Assembly: GCF_002067135.1 (NCBI RefSeq)
Contig: NZ_CP020105.1
Coordinates: forward strand, 4,712,001 to 4,776,000
From: Spirosoma rigui
GTDB lineage: Bacteria > Bacteroidota > Bacteroidia > Cytophagales > Spirosomataceae
Length of the DNA: 64,000 nucleotides
Direction of reading: 5' to 3'
How positions within the stretch are numbered: the stretch's first letter is position 1; each line of letters begins with the position of its first letter. The translations under genes were made by a program, and so were the position numbers. This document shows positions 9,172 through 17,813 of this stretch, piece by piece. The notes beneath the pieces were generated by a model. The model was not told the DNA's origin. It saw nothing but the letters and a program-made list of their open reading frames with translations, and did no database searches.

Positions 9172-9933
9172 CTACAGGTTGATCTGCAAACCGTCGTAGC
9201 CCAGCCGGATCGTTGGGGGCAGCTCCGCATCGACCTCGCGGTGCAGGCCGAGTTTGTGGCTGATGTGGGTAAAGTACGTCTTTTCGGCACCAATGCGCTG
9301 GGCCAGCGCTACGGCCTGGTCGAGGGTGAAGTGCGAAATGTGGGGCTGCCGCTGGAGCGCGTCAAGTACCAGCACTTTCGTGCCGTATACCTTCTCCAGC
9401 TCCTGCTCGGCAATGTAATTGAGATCGGTCAGGTAGGTAAAGTCGCCGATGCGGAACCCATAAACGGGTAGTTTGTGGTGCATAACCTCGATAGGCATTA
9501 CGGGAACGCCCAACACCTCGAACGGTTCATTGGTGATCTCAGTCGTCCGCACGTGGGGTACACCGGGATATTTGTGTTCGGCGAAGATGTAGGCAAATTC
9601 CCGCTTCAGCTGCGCCAGAACGGTAGGACGGGCGTAGATTGGCATGTCCTGCCCCGACCGGAAGTTATAGGCCCGTACTTCGTCGAGACCCGCCGTATGG
9701 TCTTTGTGTTCGTGGGTAAACAAGACCGCATCGAGTTGCTTGAGCCGAAGCCGCAGCACCTGCTGGCGAAAATCGGGACCCGTATCGACAACGAAGCTCC
9801 TGCCATCGACGGCAATGTGAATGGAAGACCGCAGTCGTTTATCACGGTAATCGACGGATTGACAAACGGCACACTCACACCCAATTAGCGGTACCCCCGA
9901 CGATGTTCCCGTTCCCAGCAGTGTGATGCGCAT
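9172..9933 (-). CDS. MBL-fold metallo-hydrolase, PhnP-like
   Basis: A 253-residue metallo-beta-lactamase-fold hydrolase. The N-terminus MRITLLGTGTSSGVP at the ATG at 9933 is the standard family start; a longer frame to 10014 would read through a hairpin. The metal-binding motif is THEHKDHTAGLDE, with a further His in VMHHKLPVYGF and the C-terminal THISHKLGLH. The Cys pair in GCECAVCQS resembles the extra structural zinc site of PhnP (5-phosphoribosyl 1,2-cyclic phosphate phosphodiesterase). No other phosphonate genes are near, so the substrate is uncertain; many Bacteroidota carry this housekeeping paralogue. It lies 148 bases upstream of the MpaB-family gene on the same strand. Confidence 0.85.
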   Translation of the reverse strand: MRITLLGTGTSSGVPLIGCECAVCQSVDYRDKRLRSSIHIAVDGRSFVVDTGPDFRQQVLRLRLKQLDAVLFTHEHKDHTAGLDEVRAYNFRSGQDMPIYARPTVLAQLKREFAYIFAEHKYPGVPHVRTTEITNEPFEVLGVPVMPIEVMHHKLPVYGFRIGDFTYLTDLNYIAEQELEKVYGTKVLVLDALQRQPHISHFTLDQAVALAQRIGAEKTYFTHISHKLGLHREVDAELPPTIRLGYDGLQINL

Positions 9934-9942
9934 ATATAAAAA

Positions 9943-10038
9943 GGAAAAAGGGAGGACGGCAGGTAGGGAAGGAAGTGGAAAAGAAAATGCCTTATCTAAT
10001 CTTTTTCCACTCACTCGCTGCCTGGTCCTCCTTTCTCC
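9943..10038 (-). terminator. Long imperfect hairpin immediately after the response regulator
   Basis: Arms 9943-9984 and 10000-10038 form an imperfect inverted repeat of about 40 bases per side around a 15-base loop. It directly abuts the stop codon of the response-regulator gene (10039), so it is likely its terminator or 3' stabiliser. The purine-rich left arm and pyrimidine-rich right arm differ by a few bulges. Confidence 0.6.
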
Positions 10039-10419
10039 TTACTTATCGGTTAGTTGGTTCACAACTTCAACCAGCCGGTCGAAGTTAAGCGGCTTAACGA
10101 GCACGTCGTTGAAACCGGCCGTTTTAAATTCTTCTTCGGTGTAGTTTTTGGCGTTGCCCGTGATGGCTACGATAGGGACCGACGACTTTTCTTTCTCCGG
10201 CATGGCCCGAACCCGCCGAACACACTCCATGCCATCCATGATGGGCATGTTAATGTCTAGTAACAGGATGCTGAAATCTTCTTTTTCCAGAATCTGAATC
10301 ACCTGCTCACCGTTCTTGACGGCGGTGATATCGTAGTGCTGAAACTCAAGAATTTTGCGGGCCAGATTCTGAATAACGGAACTATCTTCGGCAATCAGGA
10401 CGCGTTTGGAAGCTGACAT
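10039..10419 (-). CDS. Single-domain response regulator (CheY-like)
   Basis: A 126-residue receiver domain with no output domain, starting MSASKRVLIAEDSSVIQN at the ATG at 10419; the 20 residues open upstream are not family-like. The acidic pair (AED), the phospho-acceptor Asp in ILLLDINMPIMDG, the Thr in AITGNAKNY and the Lys in LVKPLN are all present, so it should be phosphorylated. The sequence resembles receivers that follow hybrid kinases in Bacteroidota. No histidine kinase is nearby, so the partner is unknown; it probably works through protein-protein contact in a phosphorelay. Confidence 0.92.
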   Translation of the reverse strand: MSASKRVLIAEDSSVIQNLARKILEFQHYDITAVKNGEQVIQILEKEDFSILLLDINMPIMDGMECVRRVRAMPEKEKSSVPIVAITGNAKNYTEEEFKTAGFNDVLVKPLNFDRLVEVVNQLTDK

Positions 10420-10870
10420 AAGTCTGTGGGTATCGTATTTGTTTGGCGTGGTGAAATTAGCAGTTAAATCGGCAAACACAAAAAAGCGTTATGGCAGACA
10501 GCCTTGTTCGGACTCTGTTGCTTAATCAAACGGATTGATTCATATGTTAACAAGCAGTAAAATTTCTTCGGAAATTTTGCATTTAGGTAACACCACTTAT
10601 CGGTTTATTTGCTAGTTTTATACTCCCAACTCTATCTGATTCATAAACGTACTGCCCTACGAAGCCGCAACTGGCCGAACGAGGTATTTCGACATTTCAG
10701 TCTGTGCTGACCCGCGTGTAGTTTCCAGAACCTGCACGTATCCGGCCGTTCACAAGTGCCCGAACACCTCGCTTTTCTACCCTGCCAAGTCGCCGGAAAT
10801 GCCCCCCTGATCTGCCTTACGGTGTGGAGTTGACTCATCCTGATCTGTCGAACCTTCCTCTTTTACTACT
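10420..10870. other. Intergenic region, no gene seen
   Basis: About 450 bases between divergent genes. An open frame of 65 codons on the minus strand (10641-10838) is Arg/Cys-rich, has no recognisable motif and is rejected. AT-rich stretches near 10540-10620 may hold the promoter of the gene at 10871. No RNA gene or strong hairpin was recognised. Confidence 0.4.
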
Positions 10871-11308
10871 ATGAAACTCACCGGACCCGATGGTGGATTT
10901 GAGCTGAACATTCTGGATTATGAATGCAGCGACTCCCCGTACTTCATGGAGCGTAACTGGCTGATCGTTAGCCTTAAAACGAACTACCACGACCGCAAAT
11001 GCGTCCGTACGGCCCCTATCCTCTCCACCTGGGAAATTGAACTGTTACTCAAGTGGATGCGCTCCGTGGCCAGCGGACGGGAGATCTCCCCCAAGCTGAC
11101 GTTCGTTGAACCGGCACTGGGCTTCAACAACCTGTCGTCCGACAAGGAGCACTACCGGTTTGGGATCAAGCTGGGATCGGTGGCACTGCCCAACTGGAAG
11201 TCGGACAAAACCCCGTTCTTCCTGCCCGTTACGCCCGACAAACGCGAGCTGCAGGGGGCTATTCAGGACCTGGAGCAGCAAATGCAGCGGTTTCCGGTAC
11301 GGGATTAA
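10871..11308 (+). CDS. WapI-like immunity family protein
   Basis: A 145-residue soluble protein. The pattern FELNILDYE, a tryptophan/Leu strand (NWLIVSLKTNYHDRK), then STWEIELLLKWMRSVA and KLTFVEPALGFN matches the WapI-type immunity family, in which a small beta-rich protein has an 'LxTWEIxxLxxWL' helix followed by 'F.EPxLxF'. In WapI systems this protein protects against a contact-dependent toxin. No toxin gene, Rhs/WapA repeat or T6SS gene is visible nearby, so it would be an orphan immunity gene or a housekeeping relative. The assignment rests on pattern recall and needs a profile search. Confidence 0.55.
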   Translation: MKLTGPDGGFELNILDYECSDSPYFMERNWLIVSLKTNYHDRKCVRTAPILSTWEIELLLKWMRSVASGREISPKLTFVEPALGFNNLSSDKEHYRFGIKLGSVALPNWKSDKTPFFLPVTPDKRELQGAIQDLEQQMQRFPVRD

Positions 11309-11323
11309 CGAAGTTACCAATTA

Positions 11324-11379
11324 AACGGGAACGGGTATACAACCTGTCATAATGGACATGTCGTATACCCGTTCCCGTT
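11324..11379. terminator. Bidirectional hairpin terminator between convergent genes
   Basis: A perfect 17-base inverted repeat: arm AACGGGAACGGGTATAC at 11324-11340 and its complement at 11363-11379, with a 22-base loop. It lies between the ends of the WapI-like gene (11308) and the AAA ATPase gene (11393), which converge. There is no T-tract longer than four. Confidence 0.75.
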
Positions 11380-11392
11380 CGGTCGGTTTTAC

Positions 11393-12928
11393 CTAGTACC
11401 GATCGTCGTCGTCGTCTTCCTCTTCTTCTTCACCGAAAGTAGTATTCGGATCGAACATGGAACCGAGCAAGTCTTTGAATGACTGTCCCGTATCCATGGC
11501 TTTCTTGCCAACCAGCGAATGTTCCGCCAATCCGTGCAGGGCAAATTCCATCATGAACAGTTTTTCGGCTTTGGCGAGTTTCGGGTGGAACTGGTCTACC
11601 AGATCGTCGAGCCCATCAATCGTTTTTAGCCGGGCTTCATAATCGCGGTTGGTCAGGTCGTTCAGAATGTCCATGTTGTTGCCATCGCCGAACCAATCAG
11701 TGATCTTCTTGTAAGGATTGCCACGTTTGTCCTTCTTGGCTTTCTCCGGATTGGGGAAGTACTGCAGGAACTGATTCCGGATCGCTTTGCCGATCAGGTT
11801 CTGCGCCACAATGACGGGGCCTTCCACCTCGCCTTCGTAGACGAGTTCGACCTTACCGCAGATGGCCGGCACCACACCATACAGATCGGCAATCCGCACA
11901 TACGTATCTTTTTCGCCATTGAGCAGCGTGCGCCGTTCGGCCGAAGACAGCAGGTTCTCGTACGCCGAAATCGTCATCCGGGCCGACACCCCGCTTTTGG
12001 CGTCTACGTATTCGCTTTCGCGGGCTTCGAGGGCTACCTGCTCGATCAGGTCGGCCGTAAGCTCGTTGGCTTTCACCATCGTTTTCTGCTCTTTCTTGAC
12101 AACGGCCTCCTGCATGGTAATTTTCTTACCAATCTCGATCGATTTCGGATAGTGCGTTACGATCTGGGAGTCGATCCGGTCTTTCAGGGGTGTCACAATA
12201 CTACCCCGGTTGGTATAATCTTCGGGGTTGGCCGTAAACACGAACTGAATGTCGAGCGGCAGCCGCAGTTTGAACCCCCGAATCTGGATGTCGCCTTCCT
12301 GTAAAATGTTGAACAGAGACACCTGGATACGTGCCTGCAAATCGGGTAATTCGTTGATCACGAAAATACAGCGGTGCGACCGGGGAATGAGCCCGAAGTG
12401 AATCGTGCGCTCGTCGGAGTACGGCAGTTTGAGGGTAGCCGCTTTGATCGGGTCCACGTCGCCGATAAGGTCGGCAACCGAAACGTCCGGCGTTGCGAGT
12501 TTCTCGGTGTACCGATCATTCCGGTGCAGCCAGGCAACGGGCGTTGCGTCGCCCTTCTCGGCAATCAGGTCGATGGCGAAACGGGACAGGGGTTCCAGCG
12601 GATCGTCATTCAGCTCCGACCCGGCTACGACGGGGATGTACTCGTCGAGCAGGTTGACCATCAGGCGGGCAATCCGGGTTTTGGCCTGCCCCCGCAACCC
12701 CAGCAGGTTGATGTGGTGCATTGACAGAATAGCCCGCTCTACGTCCGGAATAACGGTGTCTTCATATCCCCAGATTCCCGGAAACACAACCTCTTTATTC
12801 TTTATACGTTCGATGAGATTTTCCCGCAGTTCCTGCTTGATTGAACGGGACACATAGCCGGCGGCTTTCAGTTCGCCAAGGGTTGTTATTTTCACTAAAT
12901 TCGATGATTTCAGGCTGCGGTAGTTCAT
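11393..12928 (-). CDS. MoxR / magnesium-chelatase-type AAA+ ATPase
   Basis: A 511-residue AAA+ ATPase. The start is MNYRSLKSSNLVKITTLGEL at the ATG at 12928; the frame opens 26 codons further but into low-quality sequence. The P-loop region is NLLGLRGQAKTRIARL (GxxGxxKT type) and the Walker B strand reads CIFVINELPDL, with Asn-Glu in place of the usual Asp-Glu. Sensor-1 (FVFTANPEDYTNRG) and a sensor-2 helix (SARMTISAYENLLSSAERR) follow. The protein ends in an acidic run, GEEEEEDDDDDRY. Such ATPases usually act with a VWA-domain partner to remodel proteins or insert metals; no VWA gene is adjacent. The divergent neighbour is the IPT/TIG lipoprotein. Confidence 0.85.
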   Translation of the reverse strand: MNYRSLKSSNLVKITTLGELKAAGYVSRSIKQELRENLIERIKNKEVVFPGIWGYEDTVIPDVERAILSMHHINLLGLRGQAKTRIARLMVNLLDEYIPVVAGSELNDDPLEPLSRFAIDLIAEKGDATPVAWLHRNDRYTEKLATPDVSVADLIGDVDPIKAATLKLPYSDERTIHFGLIPRSHRCIFVINELPDLQARIQVSLFNILQEGDIQIRGFKLRLPLDIQFVFTANPEDYTNRGSIVTPLKDRIDSQIVTHYPKSIEIGKKITMQEAVVKKEQKTMVKANELTADLIEQVALEARESEYVDAKSGVSARMTISAYENLLSSAERRTLLNGEKDTYVRIADLYGVVPAICGKVELVYEGEVEGPVIVAQNLIGKAIRNQFLQYFPNPEKAKKDKRGNPYKKITDWFGDGNNMDILNDLTNRDYEARLKTIDGLDDLVDQFHPKLAKAEKLFMMEFALHGLAEHSLVGKKAMDTGQSFKDLLGSMFDPNTTFGEEEEEDDDDDRY

Positions 12929-13124
12929 TGAGATTTGATGGATAATGAATAAGGAAGAAAAAAAACGGGTGTCCAATCCGGCTTTTTTTATGACATAGCC
13001 GTCCACGCGCTTTGTTCTTCGCGCTACATCTGTTCTAACAGGCTTTCGAAAGAAATGGTTTTTAGACGCCGAAAATGGCTAATTTTACCCGTTGGTGCCG
13101 TGTACAGATTGCGTCAACTACTTT

Positions 13125-14924
13125 ATGAAATCACGCTTATTGCCCTTCGTTTGTGGCCTTTATCTCCTGACCATGTGGGGTTGCCGCGTCCAGAGTAACC
13201 CGCCGGAATTAATTAGCCTGACGCCCCAGAAAGCCTTTGTGGGCGAAGAAATCAGCCTGTCGGGCTACCAGTTCGGGACGGACCCGGTCGTGATGGTGGG
13301 AAGCGGCTCTACAGCGCTCGCGGCTACCCTCAAGAGCAAAGACGAAAACTCAATCCGGGCCGTTGTTCCCCTGGTTCCGCCCGGCCGGACCCAGATCCGG
13401 GTGAGCACCGATCAGGGCACGTCCGATCCGCTGCCGTTTGAAGTGCAGCAGCCCGCACCCGGCCTGACCAGCATTACCCCCGGAAATGGCCTGCCCGGCG
13501 ATGCCATTGTGCTGACCGGTGCGTACCTGAACCAACTCCGACGCGTCCGGTTCAATGATATTAACGCCACTGTGCGCGATAGTTCAGCGGAGAAATTAAC
13601 CGTACTGGTTCCCGCTACGGTACCCCGCGGCCCCAGTACCATTTATCTGGAAACGGCGGGCGGTATGCTGTCTGGTAGTTTCATCGTTGCCGGTACGCCC
13701 CAGATTACGGCCGTGTCGCCCCGGATAACCCGCCCCGGTGCCGAGCTGACCATTACGGGCGTTAATCTGAGCGATGCCATCGTTCGGATCAATGACCAGC
13801 AGATGGACCGCAACAAGACAATCATTAAAGACACAGAAATCAAAACGATCATTCCGGAGTTTGCCGCTACGGGTCAGATCGTGGTCACGGTCTTCGAAAA
13901 ACTGGTCGCCACCAGTACCGACACGGTCCGGATTATCCAGCCCCCCTTCATCACCAGTCTCCCGCAGCGGGATGGCGTTGCAGGCGACAAAATTGTGCTG
14001 GTCGGCCGTAACTTCAGCGACGTATCGGCGGTAACGTTCGGCAGTATATCGGCGCAGTTCCGCATTGTGAGCGCGACCGAGATCGAAGCTGTCGTCCCCA
14101 AACTCCCCGGCACGGGATCGGTAGAGGTGTCGGTGGCGGGCGTGGGCGGTACCAACAAAGCCAGTGACCTGTTTTTCTTTTACCAGATCCCCAGCGCCAT
14201 CACCTTCACGCCCGCCCGCCAGATCCGCAGCCGGACCATCACCATTTCGGGCCAGAATCTCTACCGCATCACCGATGTTCGTATCAACGGCCAGTCGGTA
14301 CCCATCAACGAACGGGTCGAAGGATCACAGCTGTTCGTGAACGTACCCGCCGACGGGACCAGCGGGCTCGTTTCGGTGGTGAACCGGGGCGGTACCGCTA
14401 CGTCGGCTACTCCGCTCGTGGTCGTTCAGAAACCACTGATTACCAGTATTACACCCGCTAAAGCCAAGCTAGGCGATCAGATCAGTATCAAAGGGGATTT
14501 CCTGCTCAACGCACAGGTATTCTTCAACGGCACCACCGTCGTTCCGGTCGAAGGCGGCAAGAACGACGATACCGAACGCTGGGTGCTGGTACCCAATGGC
14601 GCCCAGACGGGTCCGCTGCGCATTGTGAACGTAGCGGGTGAAACCCTGACAAGCACGTTTACGGTAGTCCGGTTGATTACAGCGCTCGATGTCAACCCGA
14701 AAACGGCCAAGGCCGGGGAAACGGTCGTGTTGACCGGCCAGAACCTCGGGTCGGCAACAGACGTCAAGTTTGGCAACGGTACCTCGGCATCGGCAAAGTT
14801 CAGCCTCAACGCCGATGGGCAACTGCTGGTGACCGTGCCCGCGGGCGCAACGACGGGTACGGTCTGCGTGACCAACGAGGCTGGTACTACCTGCACAACG
14901 GCAGTTTTCACCGTAGCGAAATAA
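13125..14924 (+). CDS. IPT/TIG-repeat surface lipoprotein
   Basis: A 599-residue lipoprotein starting at the ATG at 13125, MKSRLLPFVCGLYLLTMWGC, where the Cys at residue 20 is the lipidation site. Seven IPT/TIG immunoglobulin-like repeats follow, each starting with a 'P-x-I-x-S-x-x-P-x-x-x-x-x-G' strand (ELISLTPQKAFVGEEISLSG, GLTSITPGNGLPGDAIVLTG, QITAVSPRITRPGAELTITG, and so on to LITALDVNPKTAKAGETVVL). The TTG at 13092 would add 11 residues and spoil the signal peptide. TIG domains bind carbohydrate or build stalks; the final repeat has a Cys pair (TVCVTNEAGTTC). Probably outer-membrane anchored; ligand unknown. It ends 2 bases before a convergent gene. Confidence 0.88.
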   Translation: MKSRLLPFVCGLYLLTMWGCRVQSNPPELISLTPQKAFVGEEISLSGYQFGTDPVVMVGSGSTALAATLKSKDENSIRAVVPLVPPGRTQIRVSTDQGTSDPLPFEVQQPAPGLTSITPGNGLPGDAIVLTGAYLNQLRRVRFNDINATVRDSSAEKLTVLVPATVPRGPSTIYLETAGGMLSGSFIVAGTPQITAVSPRITRPGAELTITGVNLSDAIVRINDQQMDRNKTIIKDTEIKTIIPEFAATGQIVVTVFEKLVATSTDTVRIIQPPFITSLPQRDGVAGDKIVLVGRNFSDVSAVTFGSISAQFRIVSATEIEAVVPKLPGTGSVEVSVAGVGGTNKASDLFFFYQIPSAITFTPARQIRSRTITISGQNLYRITDVRINGQSVPINERVEGSQLFVNVPADGTSGLVSVVNRGGTATSATPLVVVQKPLITSITPAKAKLGDQISIKGDFLLNAQVFFNGTTVVPVEGGKNDDTERWVLVPNGAQTGPLRIVNVAGETLTSTFTVVRLITALDVNPKTAKAGETVVLTGQNLGSATDVKFGNGTSASAKFSLNADGQLLVTVPAGATTGTVCVTNEAGTTCTTAVFTVAK

Positions 14925-14926
14925 GG

Positions 14927-15874
14927 CTATGGGTTCGCGATTGCGTTCAGCTGCCGGACCAGCACCTCGTTAATGCGAACGTAACTTTCGTGCGTCCAGC
15001 CCGCGATGTGGGGTGTCAGAATCACCCGGTCAGACTGGCGCAGGTAGTCGAAGGTGGTTTGCTGGTCGGGCGTCAGTTTGGCCAACTTCTCGTTTTCCAG
15101 TACGTCCAGACACGCCCCGCGAAGCTTACCCGACTCCAGGCCGCGCACCACCGCCGACAGGGACGTTATTTCTCCGCGTGCTACGTTGATCAGGTAAAAT
15201 GGTTTGGCAAAGCGGTTAATGAGATCGTCATTGACCAGCATTCTTGTTTCGTCGGTCAGGGGTATGTGCAGGCTCAGTACGTCGGCGTCGGCCATGAGCT
15301 GTTCCATCGTTGCCTCCTCCGCATACTGGTTGCCGTAGTTAGTCAGGAATTTATCATAAGCCAGCACCCGGCAGCCAAAGCCGCTCAGCCGGCGGGCAGT
15401 GGCGCTGCCGTTGTTGCCGTAGCCGACGAGGCCTACCGTCAGGCTGCCCAGTTCATACCCCCGGTTGCCTTCCCTGTCCCAGATACCCTGCCGGACTTCG
15501 CGGTCGGCCCGGACAATATTGGTCAGCAGGGCCAGCAGCATCCCCACGGCCTGCTCACCCACGGCGTCGCGGTTGCCCTCACCCGCGTGTACAACCCGGA
15601 TACCCATACGCGCTGCAGTGTCCAGGTCGATCAGGTCCAGACCAGCGCCGGCGCGACCAATAAACCGCAGGTTTGTGGCCCGGCTGAGCAGCTCGGCATC
15701 AACCGTTGTTTTGCTGCGGATGATGAGTCCGGCGAAGGACGCCAACTGGTTCATCAGCTCCGCGCGGGTGATTTTGGGTTCGTACACGTAGGTAAAACCA
15801 GCGTTGGTCAGGAGGTCAAATAGCGACGGGTGCATTTCGTCGGCGATGAGAATGGCGGGCGGGGTCTGGGACAT
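14927..15874 (-). CDS. D-isomer-specific 2-hydroxyacid dehydrogenase (SerA-like)
   Basis: A 315-residue NAD-dependent oxidoreductase of the phosphoglycerate dehydrogenase superfamily. The NAD-binding motif is GLVGYGNNGSATARRL. The catalytic Arg lies in LINVARGEI, the Glu in ACLDVLENEKL and the His in LTPHIAGWTHES. The N-terminal substrate-domain segment (FIGRAGAGLDLIDLDTAARMG) is close to SerA. There is no C-terminal ACT domain, so it may be a short 3-phosphoglycerate dehydrogenase or a glyoxylate/hydroxypyruvate-type enzyme. No other serine biosynthesis genes are nearby. Its stop codon nearly touches that of the IPT/TIG gene and no terminator hairpin fits between them. Confidence 0.9.
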   Translation of the reverse strand: MSQTPPAILIADEMHPSLFDLLTNAGFTYVYEPKITRAELMNQLASFAGLIIRSKTTVDAELLSRATNLRFIGRAGAGLDLIDLDTAARMGIRVVHAGEGNRDAVGEQAVGMLLALLTNIVRADREVRQGIWDREGNRGYELGSLTVGLVGYGNNGSATARRLSGFGCRVLAYDKFLTNYGNQYAEEATMEQLMADADVLSLHIPLTDETRMLVNDDLINRFAKPFYLINVARGEITSLSAVVRGLESGKLRGACLDVLENEKLAKLTPDQQTTFDYLRQSDRVILTPHIAGWTHESYVRINEVLVRQLNAIANP

Positions 15875-16015
15875 CCGTAGTGTTTTCGTAACTTGCAGTC
15901 TATAACAACGCGCCGTGTGCCGTAATCAACCCGCTGTATCTGCCCTAAAAGGGCCGTAAACAGGAAACCACGGGATGATTCGGGCTCACAGAAGTGGCGA
16001 AACTACTAAAAGTAC

Positions 16016-17725
16016 ATGGAACAACGCCAACCCGACGAACCGAACGAATCACGTGTCAACCCGTCGCCAAAGCAACCCGCTGACAGTCAGAACCCCAATA
16101 CCCAGCCGGATAACGTGCTACCCGCACCGGGTGAACGCCAGGCAGCCGAACCCGTTGCCCCGCAGCCGAACCCGAATCAACAACGGAACAACCGGCCGCA
16201 AAATGGGCGGAGCAATGGTGGTCAACGCGATAACCGGAACCGGCCTGAAGGCGGGCCGCGCGAGAATACGCCCCGTAATGGCGTTCCCCGCGAAAACGGA
16301 GTTGAAGGCGACGGTCAACCCCAGCGGGAACCGGCTTCCAACCAACGGGACAGCCAGCGCAATGGCGGACAAAAGAACCAGGGCCAGCCCGACCGGGGAC
16401 CACGCGATGCCAATCCGCAACGAAACGGAGCCGGGAAGCGGGAAAATACCCCGCGCGACGCCAACCCGCGTAACAACCGCAACGAAGGCCGTCCCAACGG
16501 TCGCGACCGGGGTAACGATGGCCGGGAGCGGGAAGCAAACGGATCTGAGGGGGACCCGGGAAGCCGTATCCGCGACGACCGGAACCGACCCACGGAGGGC
16601 GATAGCCTGGGAAGCGCCCGCGAAGCCGACGGACAGACGAATCCGCCGGGCGAGTCTTCGGGCCGCGACGAGCGGCTGGTGATCGGCATTTCGCTCGGCG
16701 ACTACAACGGCATCGGGCCGGAGGTTATCCTCAAAGCGTTGCAGTATAACCGGCTGCAAAAACTGTGTACACCGGTCATTTACGGTTCCATGCGTATTCT
16801 GAACCGGTACCGCAATTTACTCGACATGAAAGACTGGAACCTGAATGGTGCCCCCACCATCGGCCAGATCAGTCATAAGCTCACGAATGTTATCACCTGC
16901 TGGCCCGACCAGAATCAGGATATACAGCCCGGCCAGGTGACGCCCGAAGCGGGGCAGGCGGCACTCGCCTGCCTCCAGCGCGCCGTCGACGACCTGAAAG
17001 ACGGTAAACTCGACGCACTGGTTACGGCGCCGATCAACAAGTACAATATTCAGTCCGACGAGTTTCAGTTTCCGGGTCATACCGAATACCTGGCCCAACA
17101 ATTCGACGTGCAGGACAACCTGATGTTCATGGTCAGCGAAACGCTGCGCGTGGGTGTCGTAACGGGTCACGTGCCGCTGGGTCGGGTTCGGCAAAATGTA
17201 ACCCGCGAACGTATCGCCCAGAAACTGACGATGATGATGCAGTCGCTGAAGCAGGATTTCGGCATCGAAAAACCCAAGATTGCGGTGCTGGGGTTAAACC
17301 CCCACGCGGGCGAAGAAGGGTTGCTCGGAAACGAGGAGCAGGACATCATCAAACCCCTGCTGACCGATCTGCGTAACAAAGGGCAACTGGTGTTTGGTCC
17401 CTACCCCGCCGATGGGTTCTTTGGTACGCGGAACTACAAGAATTTTGATGCCGTGCTAGCTATGTACCACGACCAGGGCCTGATTCCGTTCAAAGCGATC
17501 GCGTTTGAGGAAGGCGTGAATTTTACGGCGGGGATGCCCGTTGTCCGCACCTCCCCCGACCACGGTACGGCCTACGATATTGCCGGTAAGAACCTCGCCG
17601 ACGAAACATCCATGCTACAAGCCATCTACACCGCTATTGATGTAGCCCGCCAGCGCAACGAGTTTACCGAACTGGAAGCCGGCGCGCTGAAGAAAAAACC
17701 AGTCGGTCAGTCAGAAGGCCGGTGA
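16016..17725 (+). CDS. pdxA: 4-hydroxythreonine-4-phosphate dehydrogenase PdxA with a disordered N-terminal extension
   Basis: PdxA oxidises 4-phosphohydroxy-L-threonine in the DXP-dependent pyridoxal-phosphate pathway. Residues about 219-569 are a complete PdxA: VIGISLGDYNGIGPEVILKA, TAPINKYNI, the metal His in FPGHTEYLAQQ, VLGLNPHAGE, MYHDQGLIPFK and SPDHGTAYDIAGK. Residues 1-218 are a low-complexity Asn/Arg/Gly/Pro-rich tract with repeated RENTPR and PRDANP words and no hydrophobic core, predicted to be disordered. The ATG at 16016 is the only ATG before the catalytic core. A GTG at 16679 would give a near-canonical short PdxA (MIGISLGDYNG), so both forms are possible. The long arginine-rich tail could bind RNA or acidic partners; that is inference. 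Confidence 0.9.
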   Translation: MEQRQPDEPNESRVNPSPKQPADSQNPNTQPDNVLPAPGERQAAEPVAPQPNPNQQRNNRPQNGRSNGGQRDNRNRPEGGPRENTPRNGVPRENGVEGDGQPQREPASNQRDSQRNGGQKNQGQPDRGPRDANPQRNGAGKRENTPRDANPRNNRNEGRPNGRDRGNDGREREANGSEGDPGSRIRDDRNRPTEGDSLGSAREADGQTNPPGESSGRDERLVIGISLGDYNGIGPEVILKALQYNRLQKLCTPVIYGSMRILNRYRNLLDMKDWNLNGAPTIGQISHKLTNVITCWPDQNQDIQPGQVTPEAGQAALACLQRAVDDLKDGKLDALVTAPINKYNIQSDEFQFPGHTEYLAQQFDVQDNLMFMVSETLRVGVVTGHVPLGRVRQNVTRERIAQKLTMMMQSLKQDFGIEKPKIAVLGLNPHAGEEGLLGNEEQDIIKPLLTDLRNKGQLVFGPYPADGFFGTRNYKNFDAVLAMYHDQGLIPFKAIAFEEGVNFTAGMPVVRTSPDHGTAYDIAGKNLADETSMLQAIYTAIDVARQRNEFTELEAGALKKKPVGQSEGR

Positions 17726-17738
17726 GTAAATCCCTTCG

Positions 17739-17813
17739 TCTGTCAGTGAGCTGGTGAGTGGATAACGCCGGCAATGCTTTCGCCGGTTCGCCACTCGCCA
17801 ACTCACTGACAGA
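17739..17813 (+). terminator. Long stem-loop downstream of pdxA
   Basis: Arms 17739-17761 and 17791-17813 pair over 23 bases with two non-Watson-Crick positions (one possible G-U); the loop itself holds a small CCGGC/GCCGG hairpin. It begins 14 bases after the pdxA stop. The following bases to 17876 are a degenerate tract of AACTGA/AACTAACT-like words leading to yicC. Confidence 0.7.

Noticed and set aside
9024-9293. N-terminal extension of the MpaB-family protein by 90 codons
   Set aside because: The extension overlaps the 3' end of the metallo-hydrolase gene and reads as Ser/Arg-rich non-protein sequence; the ATG at 9023 fits.
10641-10838. 65-codon minus-strand ORF in an intergenic region
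   Set aside because: Composition (Arg/Cys-rich), no motif, no start context; typical of chance.
15975-16682. Second long open frame on the + strand overlapping the pdxA extension, and long minus-strand frames (16118-16759)
   Set aside because: They arise because the low-complexity Arg/Asn/Gly/Pro-coding DNA lacks stops in several frames. Only the frame ending in PdxA leads to a recognisable protein.
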